Shown: piece after piece, positions 23,467 through 34,335 of the stretch | Layout of the letters: each line of letters starts with the position of its first letter | Numbering within the stretch: position 1 is the first letter of the stretch | Assembly: GCA_003255065.1 (NCBI GenBank) | Contig: QAOA01008138.1 | Coordinates: forward strand, 526,982 to 590,981 | Source of the DNA: Cercis canadensis | Taxonomy: Eukaryota; Streptophyta; Magnoliopsida; Fabales; Fabaceae | DNA: 64,000 nt | Direction: 5' to 3' | Program-made: the position numbers and the translations under genes | Notes under the pieces: generated by a model | What the model saw: only the letters and a program-made list of their open reading frames with translations | Database searches by the model: none | What the model was told of the DNA's origin: nothing

Positions 23467-23944
23467 CTAATCAAAAATAATTGTAGAAAGTATGGTGCTT
23501 GGTGATTTGACTTCAAAAAGGACAGCATCTCCAATCTTTAAATTGTTGCCCTCCAAGAATTTATCAAGGCCAAAATGGATTGATACACCATAGCCAAGTA
23601 GATGAGGATCACACCAATAGTAGACAATCCACCTCTCCCCCCTCAGCTTCATATGAACCCTTCTAATTTCAAACGACATAATCTAATCGAAAAAAAAAAT
23701 TATAGATGAGATAGATATTCATGTTTGGCATATTAAACATCACTATGACGTTTAATAGATATACTATGGATTTGGTTTCTATCACTTCTTTTGTGATTTG
23801 CACAGTAGTGCAATTAAACACACTTTGCATGTTTTTAACCATGTGAAATGCATTGCTATTGGGATTCTTCCTTGGTTCGAGTGTCTTAATGAGAGATGAT
23901 TTTTTCATAACCATTCTTCTAGATTGAGATCTTATAACCACCAT
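23467..23944 (-). pseudogene. B3-like protein gene, copy A
   Basis: Exon one (ATG at 23944) has a basic start, IRSQSRRMVMKK, then CTTVQITKEVIETKS. After a probable intron, exon two reads VHMKLRGERWIVYYWCDPH, GYGVSIHFGLDKFLEGNNLK and IGDAVLFEV. The pattern of W-V, then F--GL-KF---N-L--GD---FE matches the plant B3 DNA-binding fold, a plant-specific pseudobarrel that binds the DNA major groove. The protein is small (about 120 residues). A TATA box lies 230 bases upstream. No in-frame stop is obvious in the exons, so copy A may still be readable, but the fused product is short and the assignment is by pattern only. Confidence 0.5.
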
Positions 23945-24170
23945 GTCTTATTATTATAAATAGAAAATTCATACATAAGAGATACAATAAATAATAGTTG
24001 AAAATGATAAAACTGAATCATGACTATGTTCATTCACTCAATAACAGAAAAACACAGGTTGAAATTAGAGATGAAAACTCTTACTTGGATGCTCTTAGAA
24101 ACGCAGAAAGATATTTGCTTGGCCCCTATTTTCTTTTTGCGTACTAGACATTAGTAATTTGTTGGCGCAC

Positions 24171-24180
24171 TATATATAGG
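24171..24180 (-). promoter_or_regulatory. TATA box upstream of B3-like copy A
   Basis: CCTATATATA on the minus strand lies about 230 bases before the ATG at 23944. It is followed by a leader containing the exon boundary-like sequence near 24080. This is the same arrangement as upstream of copy B. Confidence 0.5.
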
Positions 24181-24189
24181 TGGTCATAT

Positions 24190-25120
24190 GCACTAATTTG
24201 ATGGTACCCTAATTCAAAATTTATATTATAAATTGGCCCACAAGTTTAGTAATAATTGAAGCCCTAATTTCAAATTCTTTATGAAATTTGAATTATAATT
24301 ATGATTAGTACAACAGCCTTATAAAATTTTAATATTCTCATTACTAAATAAAAAAAAAATCGTTTATTATTAATTTAGTCCACCAATTCGGTTATAATTA
24401 CTTTTAATCATGATGCTATAATATATGCAACAAAATTTTAAGAAAAAAATGTTTCATAATGTTATAAACGAAACTTTAATATTTCTTATAGTAGCTTTGC
24501 CTTAATTTTGCGGTGCCTTTCTTAAAAGTTTTCACCATAACTCTTGCCCTTCAAGTCTAACAATATTTGAAGCCTAAAATTCGTAATTTAAATTATAATT
24601 ATAAATATAATGATGATTGGAGTTTTAGCCATTATAAGTTTTGATATTCTGAGTACTGAATAAGGAAATAATCATTGCCTATTAATTTAGAATCATATTT
24701 TGGTTTTAATTTCCTTTCATCATACTAATATAATATATTTCAAGTTACAACACTTTCCTATTAATTCAAGTAACAAATTGCATAGAATTTTTTTTTTTCA
24801 TACATTATGTTAAAAATGCAAGTATAAATTATTTTATGGTAAATTTGCCCTAATTTGGTGGTCCCCTAATTAGAAGCTTCCATCATATCTCTTGGCACTA
24901 AAGTTTAGCATTATTTCACCCCACAAATTTCGAATTCAATTTGTAATTTGTATTATAATTACAACTATAATAATGAATGGTACTGCAACATTCACGCGTT
25001 TTAATATTCACATTAGTTAATAAGGAAATAATCCTTTCCTACTTATTTAGACATTTATTTTGGTTATTTTTTGCTTTATCATACTGATATTTGTTATTTC
25101 AAGTAACAACCTATAAAGAA
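24190..25120. repeat. Three degenerate tandem repeats of about 0.3 kb
   Basis: Three consecutive blocks (about 24190-24480, 24490-24780, 24840-25120) share cctaatt, then aatttgaattataattat-type words (24288, 24593, 24952). These are followed by taatattc or tgatattc, then aaggaaataat and aatttag, and ttcaagt-aacaac. They lie between copies A and B of the B3-like gene. Confidence 0.65.
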
Positions 25121-25383
25121 AAATATATGTAATTTATTTAAAATGCCAAAAATTAAGATATAATTTTAGTGCAAGTTAATCATTAACTGGGTTAATTCCT
25201 TTATCTTATTATGATATGTGTTAATTATTATTTTAAAAAATTTCATAAAAGCATAAATAATAAATTGAACATATAAAGAGACGTACATATTTTAGGCTAA
25301 AAGTTTGCAAGCAGTGCAACCAAATATAATTTTACCAAAAATAAATTCATACATTATTCATATTGAAAAACCTAATTTCTAGC

Positions 25384-25925
25384 CTAACCTAGAAGAATGA
25401 CATTGTCTGCGAAAAGAGTAAAGCAAAGACCTCTTCCTCCGACATATTCAAAGAGTATCACATCTTTCTCTTCAATGTTATTGTCTTCCACAAATTTACC
25501 GAGCCCTTTACCAAACTTGATCGTGATGAACACTTCTTAGTACATGAAGGATTCTAACCTTCTAAATATTCTCGTTCTAACATGTAGTGATATGTCATGT
25601 TGTCTCACCATCGGCCATGAATTCATTTTAGAACTCAAATGGAATGAGCTTGCATAAAAGAAAAAATAAACAAATTAATTAAAAATATCATAAAATATAT
25701 ATGACTCAATAGTTTTAAATCTCATACTATTTTTATCATGATTTTTGTAGTGAGGATTTCACGGGTGATTTAAACCACAAATGAAAAGTTCACAGTCTTA
25801 GTATTCATAGCATCGTAAAAAGTCATTGATTGAGGAAGATTGACTCTCTTTTCCATGGATAGGATAAATGAGATGACATTCTTTGATGCCTCCTCATTCA
25901 CACGTTGCTGTCTAGTCCTCACCAT
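25384..25925 (-). pseudogene. B3-like protein gene, copy B (broken)
   Basis: Exon one begins at ATG 25925 and gives MVRTRQQRVNEEASKNVISF and later FYDAMNTKTVNFSFVV, then a stop, then ITREILTTK. The last part aligns with VQITKEVIETK of copy A. After an intron, exon two gives HDISLHVRTRIFRR, a stop, then VFITIKFGKGLGKFVEDNN, EEKDVILFEYVGG and LCFTLFADNV, ending at TAG 25384. The GLGKF---NNI---D-ILFE pattern is B3-like. Two in-frame stops make this copy a pseudogene. It is a diverged paralogue of copy A in the same orientation. Confidence 0.55.
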
Positions 25926-26391
25926 GATTCTAAATGTGATGTAAATTCATGTTTATAAAGATGAGAGAATAGGGAAATACATATGTATAAAGAAAAACAC
26001 ATGAATACTATGAAAAATAGGAAAAGAATAACTAAAAATTATAGTAGAATGAAAGAAAAAAATATACCATAAAAAATAACGGGATATGTAGATCGTAGCT
26101 TCAATGCCTTTTATAATCCCCCTATTGTTTTAGGAAGTAAACGACAAATTTAAGAAAAAATTACATAAACACAAATTTTATTGATGAATAACAAAACTAA
26201 TCTCGTATGGAGATTGAGTATGTGTAAAGAATTATAAACCACAAAACATTAACATTTCCGCATATGGAGAAGGCGAGCAACAAAAAGTAAATTTAAAAAG
26301 TTTGGCAGAATAAACCTGGGTGAGGTTGGAGATGAAGAAATTCCTTACAGCAATCAGCCAGTCACTAGTAAAACAACCCACAAAAGGGTGC

Positions 26392-26401
26392 TATTTATAT
26401 A
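26392..26401 (-). promoter_or_regulatory. TATA box and leader shared by Helitrons Y and E
   Basis: TATATAAATA on the minus strand is followed by a leader ending CACCCAG and a GTTTATTC donor (near 26314). Helitron E has TATATATATTAA at 38043-38054 and the same leader, with donor GTTTGTTC near 37970. The promoter-leader module is thus common to both elements while the downstream exons differ. Confidence 0.55.
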
Positions 26402-27299
26402 GGGATATGGAGGCAAGAAAGTATAACCCTAATTCTATATTCAAATTAGAAATAAAATAATTATTAGGTGGCAACAATTAAAGAAAGTATTTGTCAATTT
26501 TTCCCAACTAAAATTGAATGATTTGTAATTAAAATTTTGGTGGCAAATTAAATTGAATGATATCACCTTGATTGGCAAATTATTTGAAGAGTGGCAACAA
26601 TAATCCCTAAAAAAAATTTGATTTGTAAAATATAACTTTGTAATTTCGGTTTGTCATTGTTCTTGCCAATCAAGCAATCAATATTTTATTGATTTGTCTA
26701 TCTTACATTTATTTCTTTTTAATTATTCATTAAATATTAAATGGCGAAAATTCTAAATCTGATAGTAAATTAAACACACAAAATTTAATTTCTTTTTCTT
26801 GTCTTTTATTTATAAAACACACATGCATCATATTTTAGTAGATTTTTTAAATGTTGTCAAGTAGAAAAAATTCTCACAGGCCGCCACTTGTCATCACCTT
26901 GATAGGAATACTTGTCAGCTCCACATTGTTTGCTCTACTTTTAATAATACTAGTACTAGCCCATGTGCCTATGCACAAGCGGCAACAATTAACGCAACAT
27001 GTAACAATTTATTTGACAATCCTGATGTAAAAAAGAAATTTCATTAAAAATTATTGTGCTATGATATATTAGGAGTAACGTACATAACTTTCAATGTTCA
27101 TTTTAAAATGGTTACAAAATATTGATCTTGAGTACATTATTCTTACAGAATACTATTATGATGTACATGAATATAACATCACATTAGTTAAACAACTGTT
27201 GCGATTAGACCTAGCATGCTACTCTTAGAATCTTATTCTAAGACTTAACCATGTGGTTGTGTACCTGAAATTGTAATATAGAAATAGTTATGAAATACA

Positions 27300-28653
27300 T
27301 GATATGTGCTTTTTAGGCCTTTAAATGCCATGTTTTTATCAATAGATTCTTAGTTATATTTGAGCAAATTCGCTTTAAACATGACACTTAACTCATATAT
27401 TTGTGTTATCAGGTGTTTCTCTGAATTATCAAGCAAATGGAAGAATTCTATGGATTTTCTGGAGAAAAAGGGAGAGAAATCAGAAGAAGTTGTTATGCAG
27501 ACAGGGAACATGGCCACGACATGGCCATGTTCGTACCCGTGTTTGACCAACATGGCCGTGTCATGCCCGTGTCCAGCATCCAGAGAGCCTTCCTCCGTTT
27601 TCTGAGGAACACGACCAGAATCTGTGTAGGACACACCCGTGTCCAGGCCGTGTTCAAGGTCCTGAGAGAATTTTAAGTACACACCCTATCATCATAAGTG
27701 AACACGGCCGTGTTCAAGCGCCTGAAGGTGAAACCCTAGATTTAGAATTGTATATGTATGAACTTAAAGGGGAAGAAATGGGGCTCCGTCTTTTGGGACA
27801 TCTAGAGGCGGCAGCCCAACCCTAAGGGGTTGAAGAAGAGCAAGATAGAAGATCAACCCATTGAAAGAATTCATGAGAATGAGTTTTTCTGATTCTATCT
27901 TGTCTTCTATTTCTCTGTTTTTCTAGTTTAAATATGTGTAGTTAAACTTTCTTAGTTAAGGATTGATGTAGCTCGTATTTTGATGAAGCTTTGCTGTTGA
28001 TTAATGTTATTTTGAGTCAAATCTATTGGTTGGAGTAGATTTTACCGTTCTTAATGCTTTTGAATGCTTGGCCATCATTTGAATGATTTATTGACTCATG
28101 TTGATGCTAGGGATGGTAAGACATGTGTGTGCTCTTGTAATCTCTACCATAAATCAAGTTAATCTAGGAATAGATAACTTAGTTTATGTGGTCTTGAATT
28201 AATTTCCTAGAGCTTAATCACCTAGACAAGTTAATTGTACCAAGGAATTTGGCAATTAGTTGGGATAGGGAGGATTGTTTCTCCAAGGGATTGGGTTCAA
28301 TCAAATTAGGGAAATTGGCCAACAACAAATGATTTGTAATTAGAATAACTTATTCTTCAGTGATTCAAAGGTTATTTTGTCTATGAAGTAACCAGATTCA
28401 AATTCGAATGAAATCAACCACTAACCTTCTTTTGTTCATTATCAATTTCTTAGTTCAATTGTTATTAAATTGTTCTTGCTTTATTTTCTAGATTTAGTTA
28501 ATTCGTCATTCTTAAATCATCGATCTGTCCAAATAGAACCATTATTGGTTAAATTGGTAGTTGCTAGCCTTAACCCTTGTGAGAACGATACTTTACTTAT
28601 CATTATATTACTTGTGTGACTCGGTATACTTGCCGGTATAAAAATCCACATCA
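27300..28653 (+). mobile_element. Solo LTR 1 (Ty3/gypsy-like), target duplication ATACA
   Basis: The element begins TGATATGTGC and ends AATCCACATCA. It is flanked by ATACA at 27295-27299 and 28654-28658, and the empty site can be read from the undisturbed Helitron D copy near 30650. It has 1354 bases, no coding region, and a GC-rich island (27500-27720) of acacggccgtgtt-type palindromes. The segment cttgtgagaacgatac near the end is typical of plant LTR U5 regions. A relative in inverted orientation is at 47265-48706. With no internal domain or second LTR present, this is a solo LTR left by recombination. The superfamily is inferred. Confidence 0.9.
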
Positions 28654-28924
28654 ATACACCACTACATATTTAGAACTATAAAAAATAGTAAGTTGTAATT
28701 TAGATTAGAACTTGTATCATACCTCTTAAATTGAATTTATGGAAAATCTCTTTGTAGACTACATTTGTTATGCTCATGTTGTACTCTTATCTTCATCGAT
28801 TACCAAGACCTTTAAACCACCCCGACTTCTAACTCTTGAGAAAGTGACATATAGCTGTTCATGACTAAAAACTGATTTTGGTAAATATAATCCCACAGGG
28901 ATAATGATTGTTCCTGACTCTTAT

Positions 28925-30289
28925 TTATTGTCATGGCAAAGTAAACCTATAGGGGAAATTGTTTCTCTGTAATTTAAAAGGCAATCTCATATCATTGGAT
29001 GTTAGGTTCATTCTTGGAATGAACACTTTTTCTCTTGTGTTTTTGCCAAAAATAACTTTTCCCTCCAGCACATATTTTTCAAGTTGGGTGATGATCAACC
29101 TTGTACCATTACACAATCCATTAAATGTAACATGTGACTTGTTAACCTACCTTCAAATGTAACATGTGGCCGGAAGACTAGATGAGGTGATATATTTTAG
29201 GAATTTAGGTGCATGGACATTGTCCATCCTATTGCCGTATGATTTACAAGTGTTGTTTGAGCTCAGATAAACACTCTCATCACCTGGCATTAAGGAAAGC
29301 ATGTACTCATTATTTTCTTTACTACCTCCAAGGTATCACCTGGCATTAAGGAAAGCATGTACTCATTAATTTTCTTTACTACCTCCAAGGTAGGGACAAA
29401 AATATCTCTTTCCTAACATAATTTTGGATATTGCATATTTGACATGAAGTCCAGATATGTCAACTTTATAATGTCTGCATTGGGATCATCAGAACCATCT
29501 ATGCAAAGATCATTTGGTATCCTAATAATAGTTTCACCATCATTCAGATCTCCCGCCTCACCTCTTCAACCCTGAATAACTAGCTCAAGAACTCTCTAAG
29601 ATCATTTGTGTGGGGATCTAAAGATCTTGTTACTAGTCTCATATTTTTTGTTAGGTTGAGTACCTATATGAGTTAATCATAAACATGATTAAGATTTATC
29701 GTATATATTTGAATAAAATTATTTTATTCTAAGTGCAATAAAGTTAGTACGTGACAAAATTTCCAAAGGTACGATGAATTGATAGTTGCAGCAACAATTT
29801 ATGGTCTGCTTCCTTTAGATATAACTTGTAGGATTTGTCTAAAGTCTCCACCTAGCACAACTTTTCCCCCAAATAGCAGTTGTTAGCTATGTGTGTCAGA
29901 CGATCTAAGTACATCTCTCATAGTTCTGTCTAGGGCTTCAAAATAATATCTATGCATCATAGGAGTCTCATCCCATATTATCAACTTAGTAGTAGCCATG
30001 AGTTCTGCTAAAGAAGTATCTGGTTTAATATTGCATATTATTTCTTTAGTTACATTCAATGAAATGCAAAATCTAAAATGTGTTGTTCTGCCACTTGGAA
30101 GAAGAATGATGCAATACCATTTGATGCAACTGTAAGAATTATATATGTTTTGGAGCGAAAAGCAGCATATAGTACTCTGTAGACAAATGTCTTTCCAGTT
30201 CCTCTATAACCATAAATGAAGAACATGCTACCATTGTCTTTTGAAACAGTTGTCATGATTTTTTTTTTCATACACACCTTTTTACTCAT
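28925..30289 (-). pseudogene. Helitron C PIF1-type helicase
   Basis: The frame starts with KIMTTVSKDNGSMFFIYGYR then GTGKTFVYR, an intact Walker A motif (first G of GYGGTGKT changed to R at the fourth position), and ends at FAFH with a frame break. Further on, LIIWDETPMMHRYYFEALDR is an intact Walker B region. VVLGGDFRQILQV also follows, but all are in different frames. The C-terminal NGTRLIITQLEKYVLEGKV, EKVFIPRMNLTSNDMRLPFK and FAMTINKSQ are readable at 28930-29116. Multiple frame changes and stops plus the missing Rep domain make it non-functional. Confidence 0.85.
29281..29394. repeat. 57-base tandem duplication in the Helitron C helicase
   Basis: cacctggcattaaggaaagc begins at 29281 and again at 29338 with a single A inserted in the second copy. 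The duplication breaks the helicase reading frame. Confidence 0.9.
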
Positions 30290-30310
30290 CAGTAAAATTG
30301 GAAAATGGTA

Positions 30311-31490
30311 CTAGCACTAGCCCCATGCCAATTTACAGGTGGTGGCAGTAGACATGGCATGGAATAATTTATTTGACAATCCTGATGTAAAGAGGATAAT
30401 TCATTACAAATTGTTGTGCTATAATATATTAGAAGTAACATACATAGCTTTTAATGATCATTTTAAAATGGTTACAAAGTATCGATCTTGAGTATACAAT
30501 TCTTACTAAATACTATTATGAAGTACATGAATGTAACATCACATTAGTTAAACAATTCTTGCGAATAGACCTGACATGCTACTCTCAAAATCTTATTCTA
30601 AGACCTAACCACGTGGTTGTGTACCTGAAATTGTAATATAGAAATAGTTATGAAATAATCCACTACATATTTAGAACTATAAAAAATTGTAAGTTGTAAT
30701 TTAGATTAGAACTTGTATCATACCTCTTAAATTGATTTTGTGGAAAACCTCTTTGTATACTACATTTGTTGTGCTCGTGCTGGTACTCCTATTTTCATCG
30801 ATTACCACCTTTCAAACCACCCCGGTTTCTAACTCTTAAGAAAGTTGTTTATGACTAAAAATTAGTCTTGGTAAATATAACCCCACATGGGATAGTGATT
30901 GCCCCTGGCTCTTATCTATTGTCATGGCAAAGCAAACTTGTATGAGAAATTATCTTCTCTGTAATTTAAACGGTAATCTCTTATCAAATGATGTCAAGTT
31001 CATTCTTGGAATGAACACTTTTTATCTTTTGTTAATGCCTGAAATAAATTTCCCCTGCAGCACATATTTTCCAAGTTTGCTTTCAAATTATGTGTCATTT
31101 GATGATACAATTGGTTGAGATTGACCGACACCAATTGCACTTAGTGTAAGTACTGAATTTTAAAAATGATAAAATCACATATGATATGGTGACTACACAT
31201 AAAATATCATGATTAATTATACACAAAAAAGGAGTTACCATTTGTGATGTTGCTCATAAGTACTCTTTTACGATTGGAATCCCTTATAGAAATTCATTGT
31301 CATTGATTGATGAATCATGATAATATTTTACACAATCAATGTGATAACAATAGTTTCAAGATAATAAATAAATAAATAAATATCACCTGCTTGATCTAAA
31401 CTCTTGCTTTGTTGATTTTGCTTCCTAATTAGTAATCGGTTAAGTCTTGGCCTTTTCGTGTTGTCGTCATCCATTTTTGTAGTCTGTATT
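30311..31490 (-). mobile_element. Helitron D, internally deleted
   Basis: The 3' end at 30311 (CTAG, next base T) carries the same tail as Helitron C, including tacatagcttttaatg and aacatcacattagttaaac. The C-terminal helicase block (about 30900-31120) is directly followed by sequence homologous to the N-terminal exon region of Helitron B (31235-31310 matches 45108-45190). The whole Rep and Walker part has therefore been deleted. D abuts or is inserted in the helicase of Helitron C just before its Walker A motif. The 5' end lies beyond 31490 and is not resolved. Confidence 0.72.
31387..31474 (-). pseudogene. Helitron D first exon of Rep/helicase
   Basis: From ATG at 31474 the minus strand reads MDDDNTKRPRLNRLLIRKQN and on to LDQA, then a GTGATATT donor. 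The KRPR--RLL-R arrangement matches KRPRVRHPLTRN of Helitron B and PKVHHPLTRN of Helitron A, so this is the conserved basic N-terminus of the family. It is the only copy with both an ATG and an uninterrupted first exon. The rest of its gene is missing. Confidence 0.6.
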
Positions 31491-31499
31491 ATTAACCTT

Positions 31500-32400
31500 A
31501 CAACATGAATGTAGAATAAACCGAAACCATAAATCTACTGCAAATATAATTATACATCAATTATTCACAATGATTTTTCTGTTATAATTTTATATTACTT
31601 GTTATGTTTCCTTATCCTTATTTGTTTTAACAAATAATTTTCTTTCACCTACAAATACTAATACAAAATATCAACAACAAATCACATTATTATAGTTTTG
31701 AACAATTAACACATTAAGACTCATGCTAAGTTCGATAGGTTTACACTGATCATGAATGGAATTATATGGTGTATTGGTAATTTATATTTTTAATAGAAGT
31801 TAAAACAAATTAAGATACCCCTTTGACCTGAAGGACATACTTTAACAATAAGTAAAAAGATAAAACGCAAATTAATCATTTAGAGTTTGCTTTCCATTCA
31901 ATATTTTTGCATAAAAAATTATCGATCCTTTCTATATCCAATTGTTGTATATATAAACATATACAATATGTGAATAAAAATATTAAGCTAGAAGCTTGAT
32001 TAAGAACGTGAAGAATGGTTTAGTTGATGAATACCTTCAAGCCTCAGAATAGCACCTAGCAGAGCTCAGACATGCTTATGCCTCTTAATCATTAAGGTGG
32101 ATATTTTCCTTTCTATATCACCTGCTAAAACTATCTGACTACATATTTGGTAACTCTATAAGGAAATTGATAGTTGTGTCTATAGTATGCTCCAGTACGT
32201 AATTTCACCTAGAATTCTTTCCAAATATTTTGTAGGTAAAAAAAGAAAATTTATTAGAAAAAATCACACTATAATACAAAAGCTTACACCCAGAAGTTCT
32301 AACCAAAAAACCAAAAGCAATTCATTATAAATCAGTTTACTCAAGAGAGAAATTTGAGAAAAAAATATTGACTTAGTTTAAATGCCCTAAATGCATAATG
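31500..32400. other. Unassigned AT-rich sequence between Helitrons D and G
   Basis: This must contain the 5' end of D and the 3' end of G, but no clear CTRR with hairpin or TC..ATTAAAAG terminus was found. No coding signal was seen. Confidence 0.35.
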
Positions 32401-32524
32401 TAAGGTGTGCTTTCTTGATGAACATAATGCTTCATTCAAACCCCTGCAAAAAGGCCCAAAAAAAAAAAGTAAAAGAACTGCAAAATTCCTCAAACAAAAA
32501 GCACATATAATCTTATATATCTAG

Positions 32525-32525
<1 letters not shown>

Positions 32526-32562
<37 letters not shown>
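32526..32562. repeat. (TA)n microsatellite
   Basis: An uninterrupted TA dinucleotide tract of about 37 bases. Confidence 0.95.
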
Positions 32563-32567
<5 letters not shown>

Positions 32568-33190
32568 GAAAATCAAAGCTAGGATAAAAAGTCCATCAAC
32601 ATTAGGCGAATGACAGATGAAACACAAATGTAAAAACACAAAGAAACGCTAAAAAATGCATTAGTATTGGAAATCTAAAACATTAAAAAGGCCATAAGAT
32701 TTATGAATTTAAAAAAAGTAATTTAGCTTAAAATAAAAAGAAAGGGAAAGACAACAATAATATCATAAAATCATACATTGAGTGATGGACGCTTTTACAT
32801 TGTCATTCAAGAAGCCAAAAGCTTTCTATGAAAAGAATATATAATGAATTAGTATCAAAATCAATAACATTAACACAAATAAAGAACAAAACAAAAACTA
32901 TACAATCTAGTTATGAATTGGTGCGCAACAACAATTTCACATTCTTGGAGAAGTGGAAAGAGAAATCTAGCATAAAAAACTATGAGAGAGAGATACATTG
33001 ATATGCAGCCATCATTGGATAACGAAGACATTCAATTAATAGGCTGGCTAGCTTGATGGCACTAAGAATGGTGTTTCTGGCAACAAATAGAACAAAACGT
33101 ACAAATGGTTAAAACGAAAAAAAATAGAAAGAGGGGTGAGAGAGACAAAGGGACAGAGAGAGAAAAGGCAGTAGGAGGATTCTATTCTTC

Positions 33191-33200
33191 CATTTATATG
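33191..33200 (-). promoter_or_regulatory. TATA box in Helitron G
   Basis: CATATAAATG on the minus strand lies at the position equivalent to the Helitron F TATA box. Downstream is a purine-rich leader. Confidence 0.4.
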
Positions 33201-34019
33201 CGTACATGAAAGGAGGCATTTAAAACTCTAATATCAAATCAAATTCAAAATTTCAAAATTGTAATTTATTTTCTTTAAAATTTAAAGGAGAAAATTACTC
33301 CAATCAGTAATTATGCACATTTCAAATTAAGACATAATTATGAGATTTTAATTTTTAATTTTTAGAATTAATTTAATTATTTAATTTTCAGCACATATTT
33401 TTAGTTTTTTTCATGAATCATGACAAAAATAAGAGCATGCATGTAGTTATGATTTAGTCTACATACATTTTGACATGTAATGCACCAATTAAGCAAGGCT
33501 AAGGAAATTAATTTGATATCTCAAATATCAAATTAGACATATATTTATGGAAGCTATTTAATACAATCAAATTTTAGTATTTTTTTTCAAATTAAGAAAT
33601 AATTATAAGATTTTAATTTTGAATTGTTGGAATTAATTTAATTATTTAATTTTTTACACATATTTAAGTTTTTATCATGAATGCATGACAAAAATAAAAG
33701 CATGCATTTAGTTATGATTTAGTCCACATACATTTTGATATGTAATGCACCAATTAAACAAAGTAATACAAGAAATTAATTCCATATCTCAAATATCAAA
33801 TCAGAAATATATTTATGGAAGCTATTTAATACAATTGAATTTTAGTATTTTTTTTCATTTTTTTATTTGTAAAACACACATGCTCCTTATATTGATTGAT
33901 TTTTTAAATTACTCTCAATGTAAGAAATTCTCAAAGCTTGACACTTGTCAAGACAAGGTGATTCGAGGAGTGCCATGTGTCAAGATTTCATGGAAGTGTA
34001 TTCTCCTTTTAATATATAA

Positions 34020-34052
34020 CTAGTATTGGGCCCCGCGCGATGCGCGGCTGGG
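34020..34052 (-). other. Helitron E 3' terminus: GC-rich hairpin and CTAG
   Basis: The minus strand reads CCGCGCATCGCGCGG, a 6-bp stem with a 3-base loop, then GGCCCAATACTAG ending at 34020, with T as the next base. This is the textbook plant Helitron 3' end: a hairpin about ten bases before CTRR and a T flank. It is the best-preserved terminus in the window. Confidence 0.88.
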
Positions 34053-34085
34053 CATTACGGCGGGGGGCGACACAGAATAAAAAAA

Positions 34086-34335
34086 ATCCTATTGGATTAC
34101 CTGTTGATGTTGCTTTAGTGGTTATCCATATTATAGTCCTATTAGAATTTTTAGAAACTTGTCCATATGGTCTAATCCCACCCTTTTTCCAAGTGCCATA
34201 GGAAATCCTATTTAATCACCCGACGTGATTAGTTTATTGGTTATCCAAATTATAATCCTATTAAAACTTTAGCAAACTTGTACCTGTGGTCTAACTCCAA
34301 TATTTTTCCTAGTGCTATAGGTTATTTAATCTTTT
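34086..34335. repeat. Imperfect tandem repeat, about 120-base period
   Basis: tcctattggattacc (34087) and tcctatttaatcaccc (34206) begin two copies. Each contains ggttatccatattatagtcc or ggttatccaaattataatcc and then acttgt-c-tatggtctaa. The repeat lies just inside the 3' terminus of Helitron E. Confidence 0.75.

Larger units (their letters stand above)
23373..26949 (-). mobile_element. Helitron Y, carrying two B3-like genes
   Basis: The 5' end on the minus strand lies at 26949, just after the CTAG of Helitron C. It reads TATTATTAAAAGTAGAGC, like the 5' ends of other Helitrons here. The first 650 bases, including gccacttgtcatcaccttga (26882 on) and the promoter and leader (26290-26450), are shared with Helitron E (37.95-38.96 kb). 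Inside are two related B3-like genes and three degenerate 0.3-kb repeats. The 3' end is taken as the CTAG at 23369-23372, with T as the next base on the minus strand, which fits Helitron insertion. The hairpin there is weak. Confidence 0.55.
26950..30310 (-). mobile_element. Helitron C (5'-truncated), with nested solo LTR
   Basis: The element has a PIF1-helicase pseudogene on the minus strand and a 3' end with a TGTGC-ATAG-GCACA hairpin (26961-26974 region), followed by TGGGCTAGTACTAG ending at 26950. The next base is T. About 0.6 kb of its 3' part is repeated in Helitron D (30311-30900). A solo LTR (27300-28653) interrupts that part. To the right, the helicase frame stops at the 3' end of Helitron D, just upstream of the Walker A motif, so the Rep part of C is not present in the window. 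Confidence 0.8.
32400..34019 (-). mobile_element. Helitron G, non-autonomous
   Basis: Its 5' end at 34019 (minus strand TTATATATTAAAAGGAGAA) directly follows the CTAG of Helitron E. The first 540 bases are almost identical to the left part of the tandem copies U1 and U2. Sequence at 32640-33490 is homologous to Helitron F (8560-9540), including a TATA box at 33191-33200. No recognisable captured gene was seen. The 3' end was not found. Confidence 0.6.

Noticed and set aside
33745..34023. Short plus-strand frame MHQLNKVIQEINSISQI, repeated at 39503 and 40315
   Set aside because: It is repeated only because the Helitron 5' region is repeated, lies antisense to the element, and has low-complexity composition.
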